Below, in pieces: positions 53,262 through 61,847 of a stretch of DNA of 64,000 nt. A model generated the notes under the pieces. It had not been told where the DNA came from and made no database searches. It was given only the letters and a program-made list of their open reading frames with translations. A program made the translations under genes and the position numbers. Location of the stretch: the NCBI RefSeq assembly GCF_039908645.1, contig NZ_CP150917.1, positions 1,832,501-1,896,500 of the forward strand, read 5' to 3'. Position 1 is the first letter of the stretch. Each line of letters begins with the position of its first letter. Source of the stretch: Pseudomonas helvetica. GTDB taxonomy: Bacteria > Pseudomonadota > Gammaproteobacteria > Pseudomonadales > Pseudomonadaceae.

Positions 53262-54263
53262 ATGTTCAACGGTAAATCGATTTTCATCTCCGGCGGCACC
53301 GGTTCGTTCGGGCGCATGTTCATCCGGCGTTTGCTCGAGCAGTACCAGCCCAAACGGGTGGTGGTGTTCTCGCGCGACGAACTCAAGCAGTACGAGATGC
53401 AGCAAACCTTCAATGCACCGTGCATGCGTTACTTTTTGGGCGATGTGCGCGATGCCGAGCGTTTGCGTCAGGCGATGCGCGGGATCGATTACGTGGTGCA
53501 TGCCGCTGCCCTGAAACAGGTGCCTGCGGCGGAATACAACCCCACTGAATGCATTCGTACCAACGTCAATGGCGCAGAAAATATCATCGCTGCTGCCATC
53601 GATAACGGTGTGAAGAAAGTCGTTGCACTGTCCACCGACAAGGCGGCCAGCCCGATCAACCTGTACGGTGCGACCAAGCTGCTCTCGGACAAGTTGTTCG
53701 TGGCGGCGAACAACATCGCCGGTGATCAGCAAACCCGGTTTGCGGTGGTGCGCTACGGCAATGTGGCCGGGTCACGCGGCTCGGTGGTGCCGTTCTTCAG
53801 CAAACTGATCGCCGAGGACGCGAAAGAACTGCCGATTACCGACGAGCGCATGACCCGCTTCTGGATCACTCTCGATCACGGTGTGCAGTTCGTGCTCGAC
53901 AGCTTCGCGCGGATGCATGGCGGGGAGGTTTTCGTGCCGAAGATTCCGTCGATCCGCATTGTCGACCTGGCACGCGGCATGGCTGAGCATATGCCGCACA
54001 AAGTCGTCGGGATTCGTCCGGGTGAAAAGCTCCATGAATTGATGGTGCCGCTGGATGACGCACGGATGACCCTGGAATTCGAGGACCACTACACCATCGA
54101 ACCGTCGATTCGTTTTACTCACGTCGACATTGATTTTTCGCTGGACGGCGTGGGTGAGCAGGGACGGCGCGTGAGCGAAGACTTCGAGTACCGCTCCGAC
54201 ACCAACTCGCATTTCCTCTCGGTCGGACAGATCGCCGAGTTACACGCTGGGTTATCGGCATGA
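53262..54263 (+). CDS. pseB: UDP-N-acetylglucosamine 4,6-dehydratase (5-inverting)
   Basis: A 333-residue SDR dehydratase. ISGGTGSFGRMFIRRLLEQY is the cofactor site, AALKQVPAAEYNPTECIRTN the substrate region and LSTDKAASPINLYGATK the catalytic Asp-Lys-Tyr set typical of inverting PseB. It makes UDP-2-acetamido-2,6-dideoxy-L-arabino-hexulose, the first step of pseudaminic acid synthesis. It is followed directly by pseC (4-base overlap). Confidence 0.95.
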   Translation: MFNGKSIFISGGTGSFGRMFIRRLLEQYQPKRVVVFSRDELKQYEMQQTFNAPCMRYFLGDVRDAERLRQAMRGIDYVVHAAALKQVPAAEYNPTECIRTNVNGAENIIAAAIDNGVKKVVALSTDKAASPINLYGATKLLSDKLFVAANNIAGDQQTRFAVVRYGNVAGSRGSVVPFFSKLIAEDAKELPITDERMTRFWITLDHGVQFVLDSFARMHGGEVFVPKIPSIRIVDLARGMAEHMPHKVVGIRPGEKLHELMVPLDDARMTLEFEDHYTIEPSIRFTHVDIDFSLDGVGEQGRRVSEDFEYRSDTNSHFLSVGQIAELHAGLSA

Positions 54264-55417
54264 TTCCTTACGGTCGGCAAAGCCTGGATCAGGCGGACAT
54301 CGACGCCGTGGTTGCCGTGTTGCAGTCTGACTGGCTGACTCAAGGGCCGACCATCGAGCGTTTCGAACAGGCCATGGCCCAGCGCTGCCAGGCGGATTAT
54401 GCGGTGGCGGTGTGTAATGCCACAGCGGCCTTGCACATTGCTTGTCTGGCGGCGGGGCTCGGGCCAGGCGATCGCTTGTGGACCACGCCGAATACCTTTT
54501 TGGCCTCGGCCAATTGCGGTCGTTATTGCGGCGCCGAGGTGGACTTTGTCGATATTGACCCGCTGACCTGGAACCTCGATGCCTACGCCCTGAAAGCGAA
54601 GCTGGAAACGGCAGAGGACAACGGCACGCTGCCTAAAGTGCTGGTAGCGGTGGCGTTCTCCGGGCAGAGCTGCGACCTGCGCATGATCGCCGAACTGGCC
54701 GAGCGCTATGGCTTCACAGTGATTGAGGATGCGTCCCACGCGGTGGGTGCGTCTTATGCCGGGCGTCCGGTGGGGTGTGGTGAGTTCGCGGCGATGACGG
54801 TGTTCAGCTTCCATCCGGTGAAAATCATTACCAGTGCCGAAGGTGGCATGGTCCTGACCAATCGCCGGGACCTGGCCGAGCGCCTGCAACGCCTGCGCAG
54901 CCACGGCATGACTCGCGATCCCGAGCAAATGACCGAAGCCAGTCACGGTCCCTGGTACTACCAGCAGGTGGAACTGGGCTTCAACTACCGCATCACCGAC
55001 CTGCAAGCGGCCCTCGGGCTGTCGCAGTTGAACAAGCTGGATGACTTCATCGAGCGCCGGCGTGAGTTGGCGGCGCGTTATGACCGTTTGCTGGCGTACC
55101 TGCCATTGACCTTGCCCAGCGCTCAGCCCGAGGCCGAGTCGGCATGGCATCTGTATGTGGTGCGTCTGCAACTCGATCGTATCAACCTCAGTCATCGACA
55201 GGTGTTTGAAGGCCTGCGAGCGGCCGGGGTAGGGGTGAATCTGCACTATATTCCGGTGCATTTACAGCCGTACTATCGGGACCTGGGTTTCGCCGAAGGT
55301 GATTTCCCGCAGGCCGAGCGTTACTACGCGGAGGCCATCAGCCTGCCGCTGTTTCCGTTACTCAGCGACGAACAGCAGGACTACGTGGTCGAGCAATTGC
55401 GCCGGCTGACCGAATAA
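54260..55417 (+). CDS. pseC: UDP-4-amino-4,6-dideoxy-AltNAc transaminase
   Basis: A 385-residue DegT-family PLP enzyme. MIPYGRQSLDQADIDAVVAV starts it; AVCNATAALHIACLAAGLGP, the aspartate in VIEDASHAVGASYAG and the PLP lysine in FSFHPVKIITSAEGGM follow. The HPVK motif is typical of PseC. It aminates the PseB product. The ATG overlaps the pseB stop codon. The C-terminal YIPVHLQPYYRDLGF matches sugar aminotransferases. Confidence 0.95.
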   Translation: MIPYGRQSLDQADIDAVVAVLQSDWLTQGPTIERFEQAMAQRCQADYAVAVCNATAALHIACLAAGLGPGDRLWTTPNTFLASANCGRYCGAEVDFVDIDPLTWNLDAYALKAKLETAEDNGTLPKVLVAVAFSGQSCDLRMIAELAERYGFTVIEDASHAVGASYAGRPVGCGEFAAMTVFSFHPVKIITSAEGGMVLTNRRDLAERLQRLRSHGMTRDPEQMTEASHGPWYYQQVELGFNYRITDLQAALGLSQLNKLDDFIERRRELAARYDRLLAYLPLTLPSAQPEAESAWHLYVVRLQLDRINLSHRQVFEGLRAAGVGVNLHYIPVHLQPYYRDLGFAEGDFPQAERYYAEAISLPLFPLLSDEQQDYVVEQLRRLTE

Positions 55418-55448
55418 TTGCTGCCATGGCGGCGAATGGGAATGTGTG

Positions 55449-56069
55449 ATGCGCGAACTCAGTGAGCAGGAAAAATTCTGGCAAGGCGATTTCGGTAACC
55501 AGTACATCGACCGCAACGTCGGCCAGCCGTTGGTGGCGGCCAACCTGGCCTTGTTTGCCAAGGCTCTGACCCGGGCCGGGCGTATCGAAAGCCTGGTGGA
55601 GCTTGGCACCAATGCCGGCAATAACCTGCAGGCGCTGCGTCAGTTGTTGCCGCAGAGCGAGCTGTTTGGCGTGGAGATCAATGCCAGCGCGTGCGCCCAG
55701 GCGCAGGCGCTGGGGATTGCGCAGATCTGGCACGGTTCGTTGTTCGATTTTCCCCTCGAACGCACCTTCGACCTGACCCTGAGTAAAGGCGTGCTGATTC
55801 ACCTGGCACCGCAGCTGCTGCCAGCGGCCTATGCGCAGCTGTATGAACTGAGTCGGCGCTACATCCTGATCGCCGAGTACTACAACCCGGCGCCGGTCGA
55901 GGTGTCGTATCGCGGTAACAGCGGCAAGCTGTTCAAGCGCGATTTTGCCGGTGAAATGCTTGATCGCTATGATGACTTGCAACTGCTGGATTACGGGTTT
56001 GGTTACCACCGCGACCCGCAATTTCCGGTGGATGATGTCACCTGGTTTCTTCTGGAAAAACGCCGTTGA
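55449..56069 (+). CDS. class I SAM methyltransferase, pseudaminic acid-associated methylase type
   Basis: A 206-residue methyltransferase. It starts MRELSEQEKFWQGDFGNQYI, typical of the methylase often found in Pse clusters, with a SAM core LVELGTNAGNNLQALRQLLP and GVLIHLAPQLLPAAYAQLYE. It may methylate the pseudaminic acid residue or an N-acyl substituent on it. The substrate is unproven. ATG 55449 is chosen; GTG 55446 is one codon earlier. Its stop codon overlaps the TTG start of pseF. Confidence 0.85.
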   Translation: MRELSEQEKFWQGDFGNQYIDRNVGQPLVAANLALFAKALTRAGRIESLVELGTNAGNNLQALRQLLPQSELFGVEINASACAQAQALGIAQIWHGSLFDFPLERTFDLTLSKGVLIHLAPQLLPAAYAQLYELSRRYILIAEYYNPAPVEVSYRGNSGKLFKRDFAGEMLDRYDDLQLLDYGFGYHRDPQFPVDDVTWFLLEKRR

Positions 56070-56773
56070 GCAACGTCGCCATCATCCCGGCCCGCGGTGG
56101 CAGCAAACGCATACCGCGCAAGAACCTCAAGCCGTTCGACGGCGTGCCGATGATTGTCCGTTCGATCAAAACCGCTCTCGATTCGGGGTTGTTCGCCCAG
56201 GTACTGGTCAGCACTGACGATGATGAAATCGCCGACCTGGCCCGCGCCAGTGGTGCGCAGGTACCGTTTATGCGCCCGGCGGCGCTGGCTGATGACTTCA
56301 CCGGCACCGCGGCGGTGATTGTCCATGCACTGGAAGAACTGCATCGACAGGGCAGTGACTTTGATTACGCCTGTTGCATTTACGCCACCGCGCCTCTGCT
56401 GCAAACGCGGTTTCTGCAACAGGGTTTGCAGCGGCTGGAACTGCACCCGGACAAGTCGTTCGCGTTCTCGGTGTGCGACTTCGGTTTTCCGGTGCAGCGT
56501 GCCCTGACCCTTGACGATCAGGGCGCCTTGAGCGCGTTGTACCCGGAATTTCGTAATACGCGCTCCCAGGATTTGCCGCCGGCCTATCAGGACGCCGGGC
56601 AGTTCTATTGGGGCCGCAGCAGTGCCTGGTTGCGCGGCGATGTGTTGTATTCAACCCGGAGTTTGCCGGTGATCCTGCCGCGCTATCTGGTGCAAGACAT
56701 CGACACCCTCGAAGACTGGAAGCGCGCCGAGTACCTGTACGCTGCACTGAAGGCTGGCGGTGAATTGCAATGA
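56066..56773 (+). CDS. pseF: pseudaminic acid cytidylyltransferase
   Basis: A 235-residue CMP-sugar synthetase. NVAIIPARGGSKRIPRKNLK is the CTP-binding signature; LVSTDDDEIADLARASGAQV, RPAALADDFTGTAAV and IYATAPLLQTRFL continue the family pattern. It activates Pse as CMP-Pse. The start is an unusual TTG at 56066 overlapping the methylase TGA, supported by the conserved SNVAIIPARG beginning. The pseG start overlaps its stop codon. Confidence 0.93.
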   Translation: MSNVAIIPARGGSKRIPRKNLKPFDGVPMIVRSIKTALDSGLFAQVLVSTDDDEIADLARASGAQVPFMRPAALADDFTGTAAVIVHALEELHRQGSDFDYACCIYATAPLLQTRFLQQGLQRLELHPDKSFAFSVCDFGFPVQRALTLDDQGALSALYPEFRNTRSQDLPPAYQDAGQFYWGRSSAWLRGDVLYSTRSLPVILPRYLVQDIDTLEDWKRAEYLYAALKAGGELQ

Positions 56774-58275
56774 GAGTGCTGATCCGTGCCGACGCCTCGC
56801 CGACCATTGGCAGCGGCCATATCGCCCGCTGCCTGACCCTGGCCAGAGCCTTGCGCCGGATGGGCGCGCACGTGGCGTTCGCCTGTCGACGGTTGCCTGG
56901 GCATCGGCTCGACAGTCTCGCCGCTGAAGGCTTTGAAACCTTTGCGCTGCCGGAGCGCTATCCCGACGAAGACCCGCTGCAAGCCATCGAGAGCCTGCTG
57001 CCGTGGCAGGCAGACATCGCCGCGCTGGGACAAGTGCTAGAGCAGCAGGCGGCTTTCGACTGGATCATTGCCGACCATTACGGCCTCGATCACCACTGGC
57101 AGACCGCCGCCCGCCGTTGGGCGCCACGGATCGGCGCAGTGGATGATCTGGCGACGCGCACCTATAGCGTCGATCTGTTGCTCAACCAGAATCTTTCCGG
57201 CACGCCAGAGGCCTATGCTTCGCTGCTTGCCCCCGGATGCCAGACATTGCTTGGCCCGCGCTTCGCCATGTTGCGCGATGAATTCTGCTGTCCGGCGATT
57301 GAAATCAAACCTCGGGCCAAACGCGTATTGGTGAACTTCGGGGGCTTCGATGCGGCGAAGCAGACTCACCATGCAATGCTCGCGTTGAGCGATTTCCCTG
57401 AGCTGCAAGTCGACTTCGTCGCCGGTGCCGACAACCCGGCGTGGGAGCAGATGCAGGTGCTGGCGGCCAGTCGCCCGAACTGGCGTTTGCAGCGTTTTGT
57501 CAGCGATTTTTACCGGCTGATGACCGAAGCCGACCTGTTTGTCGGTGCCGGTGGCGGCACCAGTTGGGAGCGGGCGGCCATGGGGCTGCCGACGATTTGC
57601 ATTGCGGTGTCGAATAATCAGCAGGCCAATGGCGAGGTCATGGCGACTTCGGGCGCCCATGTGTTCCTGGGCGCGCGGGAGCAGGTCAGCGTCGAGCAAC
57701 TGCGCCAGGCCATCGGTTTTGTCACAGGTAATCAGGGCCTGCGCCAGAGTCTGGCCGAACGCTCCCGGCAACTGGTCGATGGCCGTGGTGCGCAACGGGT
57801 CGCGGCGGCGCTGGTCGGTGCGGTGCTGCCGGTGCGCAAGGCAACGCAGAATGATGCGCGCCTGTTGTTCGATGGCCGTAATGCCGAGGCGGTACGGCGC
57901 TGGTCGCAGGACAACTGCAGCATCGACTGGCAAGCACACCAGGCCTGGCTGGCCGCGAGTTTGAGCAATGAGCAGTGCTTGCTGTTGATTGCCGAGGCCG
58001 GTGATGGCCCGGTTGGCGTGTTGCGCTACGACCTTGAAGGGGTGAGCGCCGAAGTCTCGATTTATTTGTTCGGAGGTCGTTTCGGCCTGGGCTGGGGCAG
58101 GGCGCTGCTGGCCCGTGGCGAAGCCTTCGTGACGGCCCATTGGCCGCAAGTACGCACCATCACCGCGCAGGTGTTGCCTGCCAACCGGTCGTCGCTGAGC
58201 CTGTTTCGCGAAGCCGGTTTTACCCAGAGCGCTTGTGTGTTCACGCGCGTATTGAAGGAACACAGACATGACTAA
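56770..58275 (+). CDS. pseG: PseG hydrolase fused to a GNAT acetyltransferase (PseG-PseH-type fusion)
   Basis: A 501-residue protein. Residues 1 to about 345 are the UDP-sugar hydrolase PseG: RADASPTIGSGHIARCLTLA, DHYGLDHHWQTAARRW, GAVDDLATRTYSVDLLLNQN, VNFGGFDAAKQT and VGAGGGTSWERAAMGLPTIC. Residues about 350-501 are a GNAT fold (LPVRKATQNDARLLFDGRN at its start, GVLRYDLEGVSAEVSIYL and GLGWGRALLARGEAFV as acetyl-CoA region, VLPANRSSLSLFREAGFTQS at the end). No separate pseH gene is seen, so the fused domain most likely performs the PseH N4-acetylation that precedes the hydrolysis. The start overlaps pseF and the end overlaps pseI. Confidence 0.9.
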   Translation: MRVLIRADASPTIGSGHIARCLTLARALRRMGAHVAFACRRLPGHRLDSLAAEGFETFALPERYPDEDPLQAIESLLPWQADIAALGQVLEQQAAFDWIIADHYGLDHHWQTAARRWAPRIGAVDDLATRTYSVDLLLNQNLSGTPEAYASLLAPGCQTLLGPRFAMLRDEFCCPAIEIKPRAKRVLVNFGGFDAAKQTHHAMLALSDFPELQVDFVAGADNPAWEQMQVLAASRPNWRLQRFVSDFYRLMTEADLFVGAGGGTSWERAAMGLPTICIAVSNNQQANGEVMATSGAHVFLGAREQVSVEQLRQAIGFVTGNQGLRQSLAERSRQLVDGRGAQRVAAALVGAVLPVRKATQNDARLLFDGRNAEAVRRWSQDNCSIDWQAHQAWLAASLSNEQCLLLIAEAGDGPVGVLRYDLEGVSAEVSIYLFGGRFGLGWGRALLARGEAFVTAHWPQVRTITAQVLPANRSSLSLFREAGFTQSACVFTRVLKEHRHD

Positions 58276-59320
58276 CTTCAAGATTGGCGACCGGATGATC
58301 GGTGCCGATGCGCCGCCATTCATCATCGCCGAGATGAGCGGCAACCATAATCAGTCGCTGGACGTTGCGTTGCAGATCGTCGAGGCTGCGGCCAGGGCCG
58401 GCGCGCATGCCTTGAAATTACAAACCTACACCGCCGAGACCATGACTCTGGACCTGGATCAAGGTGAGTTTTTCATCAAGGACCCCAATAGCCTGTGGGT
58501 CGGCACTTCGTTGTATGCGCTGTATGAGAAGGCGCATACGCCGTGGGAATGGCACGCGCCGATCTTTGCCCGAGCCAAAGAGTTGGGCATGCTGGCGTTC
58601 TCGACGCCGTTCGATGACACCGCCGTGGATTTTCTCGAAAGTCTCGACGTGCCGGCCTACAAGATCGCCAGTTTCGAGAACACTGACCTGCCGTTGATTC
58701 GTCGAGTCGCCGCCACTGGCAAGCCACTGATCATTTCCACCGGCATGGCCAGCATTGCCGAGCTGGATGAAACCGTGCGTGCGGCACGTGCGGCCGGCTG
58801 CAAGGACCTGGTGCTGCTCAAATGCACCAGCACCTACCCGGCCACGCCGGCCAACAGCAATGTGCGAACCATCCCGCACCTGCGCGAGCTGTTTGGTTGC
58901 GAAGTGGGGCTGTCCGATCATTCGATGGGTGTCGGGGTCTCGGTGGCGGCGGTGGCCCTTGGGGCGACGGTGGTGGAAAAACACTTCACCCTGGACCGGG
59001 CTGCCGGAGGCGTCGACGCGAGTTTCTCGCTGGAGCCGGCCGAGCTGGCCAGCCTGGTGGTCGAGACCGAGCGCGCCTGGCAGGCCATGGGCCGGGTGCA
59101 TTATGGCGTCACCGACGCCGAGCAAAAGTCGCTGGTGTACCGTCGTTCGCTGTACGTTGCCCAGGACATGGCCGCCGGTGAGGTGTTCACGTCACAGAAC
59201 CTGCGAGCCATTCGCCCGGGGTTGGGACTGGCACCCAAACACGCTGAAAGCATTATCGGACGACGTGCACGCGGGCCTTTAAAGCGCGGCACAGCGCTGG
59301 CCTGGTCGCTGATCGAATGA
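58268..59320 (+). CDS. pseI: pseudaminic acid synthase
   Basis: A 350-residue NeuB-family synthase. PFIIAEMSGNHNQSLDVALQ and AHALKLQTYTAETMTLDL begin the TIM barrel, LKCTSTYPATPANSNVRTIP and GLSDHSMGVGVSVAAVALGA follow, with the metal-bound His in VVEKHFTLDRAAGGVDASFS. The C-terminal antifreeze-like SAF domain (about 290-350) is present. It condenses 6-deoxy-AltdiNAc with phosphoenolpyruvate to give Pse. The ATG overlaps the pseG end by 8 bases. Confidence 0.95.
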   Translation: MTNFKIGDRMIGADAPPFIIAEMSGNHNQSLDVALQIVEAAARAGAHALKLQTYTAETMTLDLDQGEFFIKDPNSLWVGTSLYALYEKAHTPWEWHAPIFARAKELGMLAFSTPFDDTAVDFLESLDVPAYKIASFENTDLPLIRRVAATGKPLIISTGMASIAELDETVRAARAAGCKDLVLLKCTSTYPATPANSNVRTIPHLRELFGCEVGLSDHSMGVGVSVAAVALGATVVEKHFTLDRAAGGVDASFSLEPAELASLVVETERAWQAMGRVHYGVTDAEQKSLVYRRSLYVAQDMAAGEVFTSQNLRAIRPGLGLAPKHAESIIGRRARGPLKRGTALAWSLIE

Positions 59321-59453
59321 GCGCTTGTGCGGCTGATTGCGCAAAATAGCGTGACCTGTGAGTCATAACGGGCATCTTCACTGTATTGTATTGATCGGAA
59401 AGATGGCGCCTGGCCGGTAATCGGCTCAGTGATAGCCCTTTAGGCTTTCCGTG

Positions 59454-59472
59454 GTTGCCCGTTGCGGGCAAC
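59454..59472 (+). promoter_or_regulatory. hairpin in the leader of the KAS III gene
   Basis: GTTGCCCG and CGGGCAAC pair around a TTG loop. It lies 75 bases before the KAS III start, in the 226-base gap after pseI. No T-run follows. The rest of the gap shows no convincing promoter, so the structure may modulate read-through from the pse operon. Confidence 0.35.
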
Positions 59473-59546
59473 GCAAAATCTATGTGTCGGCGCCCCTCGA
59501 TTCGTGCGAACGGGGGTATTCAGCTGTTTATTATTGGGAAGCCGTA

Positions 59547-60473
59547 ATGATTGGCATAAAGAGCATTGCGAGCTACGTACCTGTAGCCGGCGTGGACAAT
59601 TACGCACAAGGTGCAAAATTCGAAAAGGATGAGGAATTCATCCTGGGCAAGATCGGTTCCGCTTTCCTGCCGCGTAAAGACGCCGGGCAGGAAACTTCGG
59701 ACCTGTGTGTCGAAGCGGTCAACACGTTGTTTGCCAACAACCCGACGCTCAAGCGCGAATCGATTGACGTGCTGATCGTTGTTACCCAGAACGGCGACGA
59801 AGAAGGTCTGCCGCACACCGCTGCGATCGTTCAGGACAAACTTGGCCTGCCCACCACCGTTGCCGCTTTCGATATCTCCCTGGGCTGCTCCGGCTACGTG
59901 TACGGCATCTACGCGATCAAGGGCTTCATGGAAGCCGCAGGCCTGAAGAACGGCCTGTTGGTGACCGCCGACCCTTACTCGAAAATCGTCGACCCCGAAG
60001 ACCGCAACACCACCATGCTGTTCGGTGATGCCGCCACCGCGACCTGGATGGGCGAAGATGCTCCGTGGCAGTTGGGCAAGGCCAAGTTCGGCACCGACGG
60101 TTCTGGTGCACCGCACCTGAAAGTCACTGACGGAGTGTTCTTCATGAACGGTCGTCAAGTGTTCAACTTTGCATTGCTGAAAGTCCCGGCGCATTTGCAC
60201 GAGCTGCTCGACGAGTCCGGTCTGCACGCCGACGATATCGATGCATTCTGCATTCACCAAGGCAGTGCGGCGATTGTTGACGCCGTGGCGCGGCGTTTTG
60301 AAGGTGATCCGGAGAAATTCATCAAGGACATGGTCGAGACCGGTAATACCGTGTCTTCGAGCATTCCGTTGTTGCTGGAAAAACACGTACTTGACGCCAA
60401 ATGGAAGCGCGTTGCACTGAGCGGTTTTGGTGTGGGGCTCTCGTGGGGCTCGGCGATTATTTATCGCCCATGA
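59547..60473 (+). CDS. 3-oxoacyl-ACP synthase III (KAS III) homologue of the flagellar island
   Basis: A 308-residue FabH-type thiolase-fold enzyme. The catalytic Cys is in FDISLGCSGYVYGIYAIKGF, the His in IDAFCIHQGSAAIVDAVARR and the Asn in VETGNTVSSSIPLLLEKHVL, so the active triad is complete. It differs from housekeeping FabH in its start (MIGIKSIASYVPVAGVDNYA). A related gene is present in the P. syringae flagellin glycosylation island. A likely role is supplying a short acyl chain for decorating a glycan sugar, which is inference. A terminator follows. Confidence 0.88.
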   Translation: MIGIKSIASYVPVAGVDNYAQGAKFEKDEEFILGKIGSAFLPRKDAGQETSDLCVEAVNTLFANNPTLKRESIDVLIVVTQNGDEEGLPHTAAIVQDKLGLPTTVAAFDISLGCSGYVYGIYAIKGFMEAAGLKNGLLVTADPYSKIVDPEDRNTTMLFGDAATATWMGEDAPWQLGKAKFGTDGSGAPHLKVTDGVFFMNGRQVFNFALLKVPAHLHELLDESGLHADDIDAFCIHQGSAAIVDAVARRFEGDPEKFIKDMVETGNTVSSSIPLLLEKHVLDAKWKRVALSGFGVGLSWGSAIIYRP

Positions 60474-60489
60474 GCTAGATCCTGTGGCA

Positions 60490-60533
60490 AAAAAATAGCG
60501 TTCAAGGTGTAACCTTGAACGCTATTTTTTTGC
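60490..60533 (+). terminator. rho-independent terminator after the KAS III gene
   Basis: ATAGCGTTCAAGGT and ACCTTGAACGCTAT form a perfect 14-base stem around GTA, with an A run before and a run of seven T residues after. It closes the pse/KAS III transcription unit ahead of the Maf gene. Confidence 0.93.
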
Positions 60534-60554
60534 CTGAATGAATATCGAGGCCGC

Positions 60555-61847
60555 ATGAGCGACAGCGTTGAAGACAATTTCCAGGTGATAGAGCGTCGCT
60601 GGCCGGCGCTGCATGTACGGTTGATGACTGAAGACAGTGCGGCGGTTCAGGCTGAGCTGGTGGAAGGTTTGGGGTCGACCCTGAGCATTGCCGGTATCCA
60701 GCTCACCAGTCGCCATGACCGTACGCGTGAAGCGCGGTTGCAAGCGGCCAGTCTGCCGCCGGCAAGCGAGGTGGTGCATGTCTACGGTACAGGGCTGGGT
60801 GACTTGCAGTCAGTACTGCTTGAAAACGCCGAGCTTCAGCGTTTGTACGTGCATATCCTCAATGGCGCGATTTTCTCGTTGACGTTGCAGTTGCTCGATC
60901 AGCGGCAGTGGTTGAGTGATCCTCGGGTCGAGTTGATCTATGCCGGCGACTTGTCGGACATCCACCTGCCGTTTTTTGCATTACCGTCCGAGATGCTGCT
61001 GGCAGATGATTTCAATGCCAAGATTCGGGATCGGCTGATCAGCGAAGTGCACCTTACCTTCAATAACCGTGAGTTCGATCCGCAGTCTCCAGCGATCATT
61101 GAGCGGCTGGAGGAGAGTCGTGAGCTCGTCGGCAGCGATCGCGATGTGGCCGAGTTGTTCGCGACGTGTACCGGTCGGGAAGTCTATGTGATCGGCACAG
61201 GGCCAAGCCTTGAGCAGCATTTCGATCAGCTCCGGGCGATACGCGAGCGTGATCAGCGGCCGTTGTTCATCAGTGTCGATACGGCGTACCGCCCATTGCG
61301 CGAGCATGGCATCCGGCCGGATCTGGTGGTCAGTATCGACCGACGCATCAGCTTCAGGCACTTGCCGCCCGAGGACACCGGCAACATCCCTTTGGTGTAC
61401 CTGCCAATGAGCGACCCGCAGGTATTGAAGGCCTGGCAGGGCACGCGTTATGTCGGGTATTCCGCCAGCCCGGTCTATGCCGCTATTCGCCAACAGATCA
61501 GCAAGGCTGAACTGTATGTCGGTGGCAGCGTGATCCATCCGGCAGTGGATCTGGCGGTGAAGATGGGCGCGGACCGGATTACCCTGTTCGGTGCCGATTT
61601 TGCGTTCCCGATGAACAAAACCCATGCCGGCTGGAACGATGGTGATCTGGGGCCGGGGGTGAACCAGGCCAAGCACTGGGTGCTTGATGGGCATGGGGTG
61701 CGGGTCAGGACGCAGTTGAACTTTCGCAGTTATCTGTGTGAACTGGAGCGCTACATCGCCGGGCATCCGCAGGTGCGCTTTTTTAACAGCAGCCGGGCAG
61801 GGGCGATGATCGTGGGAACGACGTTCAATCAGGAGTTCGTGCAATGA
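60555..61847 (+). CDS. Maf-type motility-associated glycosyltransferase (DUF115/MptE-like)
   Basis: A 430-residue protein of the motility accessory factor family. The DUF115 core (about 205-370) starts EVYVIGTGPSLEQHFDQLRA and has ISVDTAYRPLREHGIRPDLV, SIDRRISFRHL, VGGSVIHPAVDLAVKMGADR and ITLFGADFAFPMNKTHAGWN. Maf proteins transfer pseudaminic or legionaminic acid from CMP-sugars to flagellin Ser/Thr. It is located between the Pse genes and fliC, exactly where the transferase would be expected. Its stop codon overlaps the next small gene (ATGA). Confidence 0.88.
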   Translation: MSDSVEDNFQVIERRWPALHVRLMTEDSAAVQAELVEGLGSTLSIAGIQLTSRHDRTREARLQAASLPPASEVVHVYGTGLGDLQSVLLENAELQRLYVHILNGAIFSLTLQLLDQRQWLSDPRVELIYAGDLSDIHLPFFALPSEMLLADDFNAKIRDRLISEVHLTFNNREFDPQSPAIIERLEESRELVGSDRDVAELFATCTGREVYVIGTGPSLEQHFDQLRAIRERDQRPLFISVDTAYRPLREHGIRPDLVVSIDRRISFRHLPPEDTGNIPLVYLPMSDPQVLKAWQGTRYVGYSASPVYAAIRQQISKAELYVGGSVIHPAVDLAVKMGADRITLFGADFAFPMNKTHAGWNDGDLGPGVNQAKHWVLDGHGVRVRTQLNFRSYLCELERYIAGHPQVRFFNSSRAGAMIVGTTFNQEFVQ

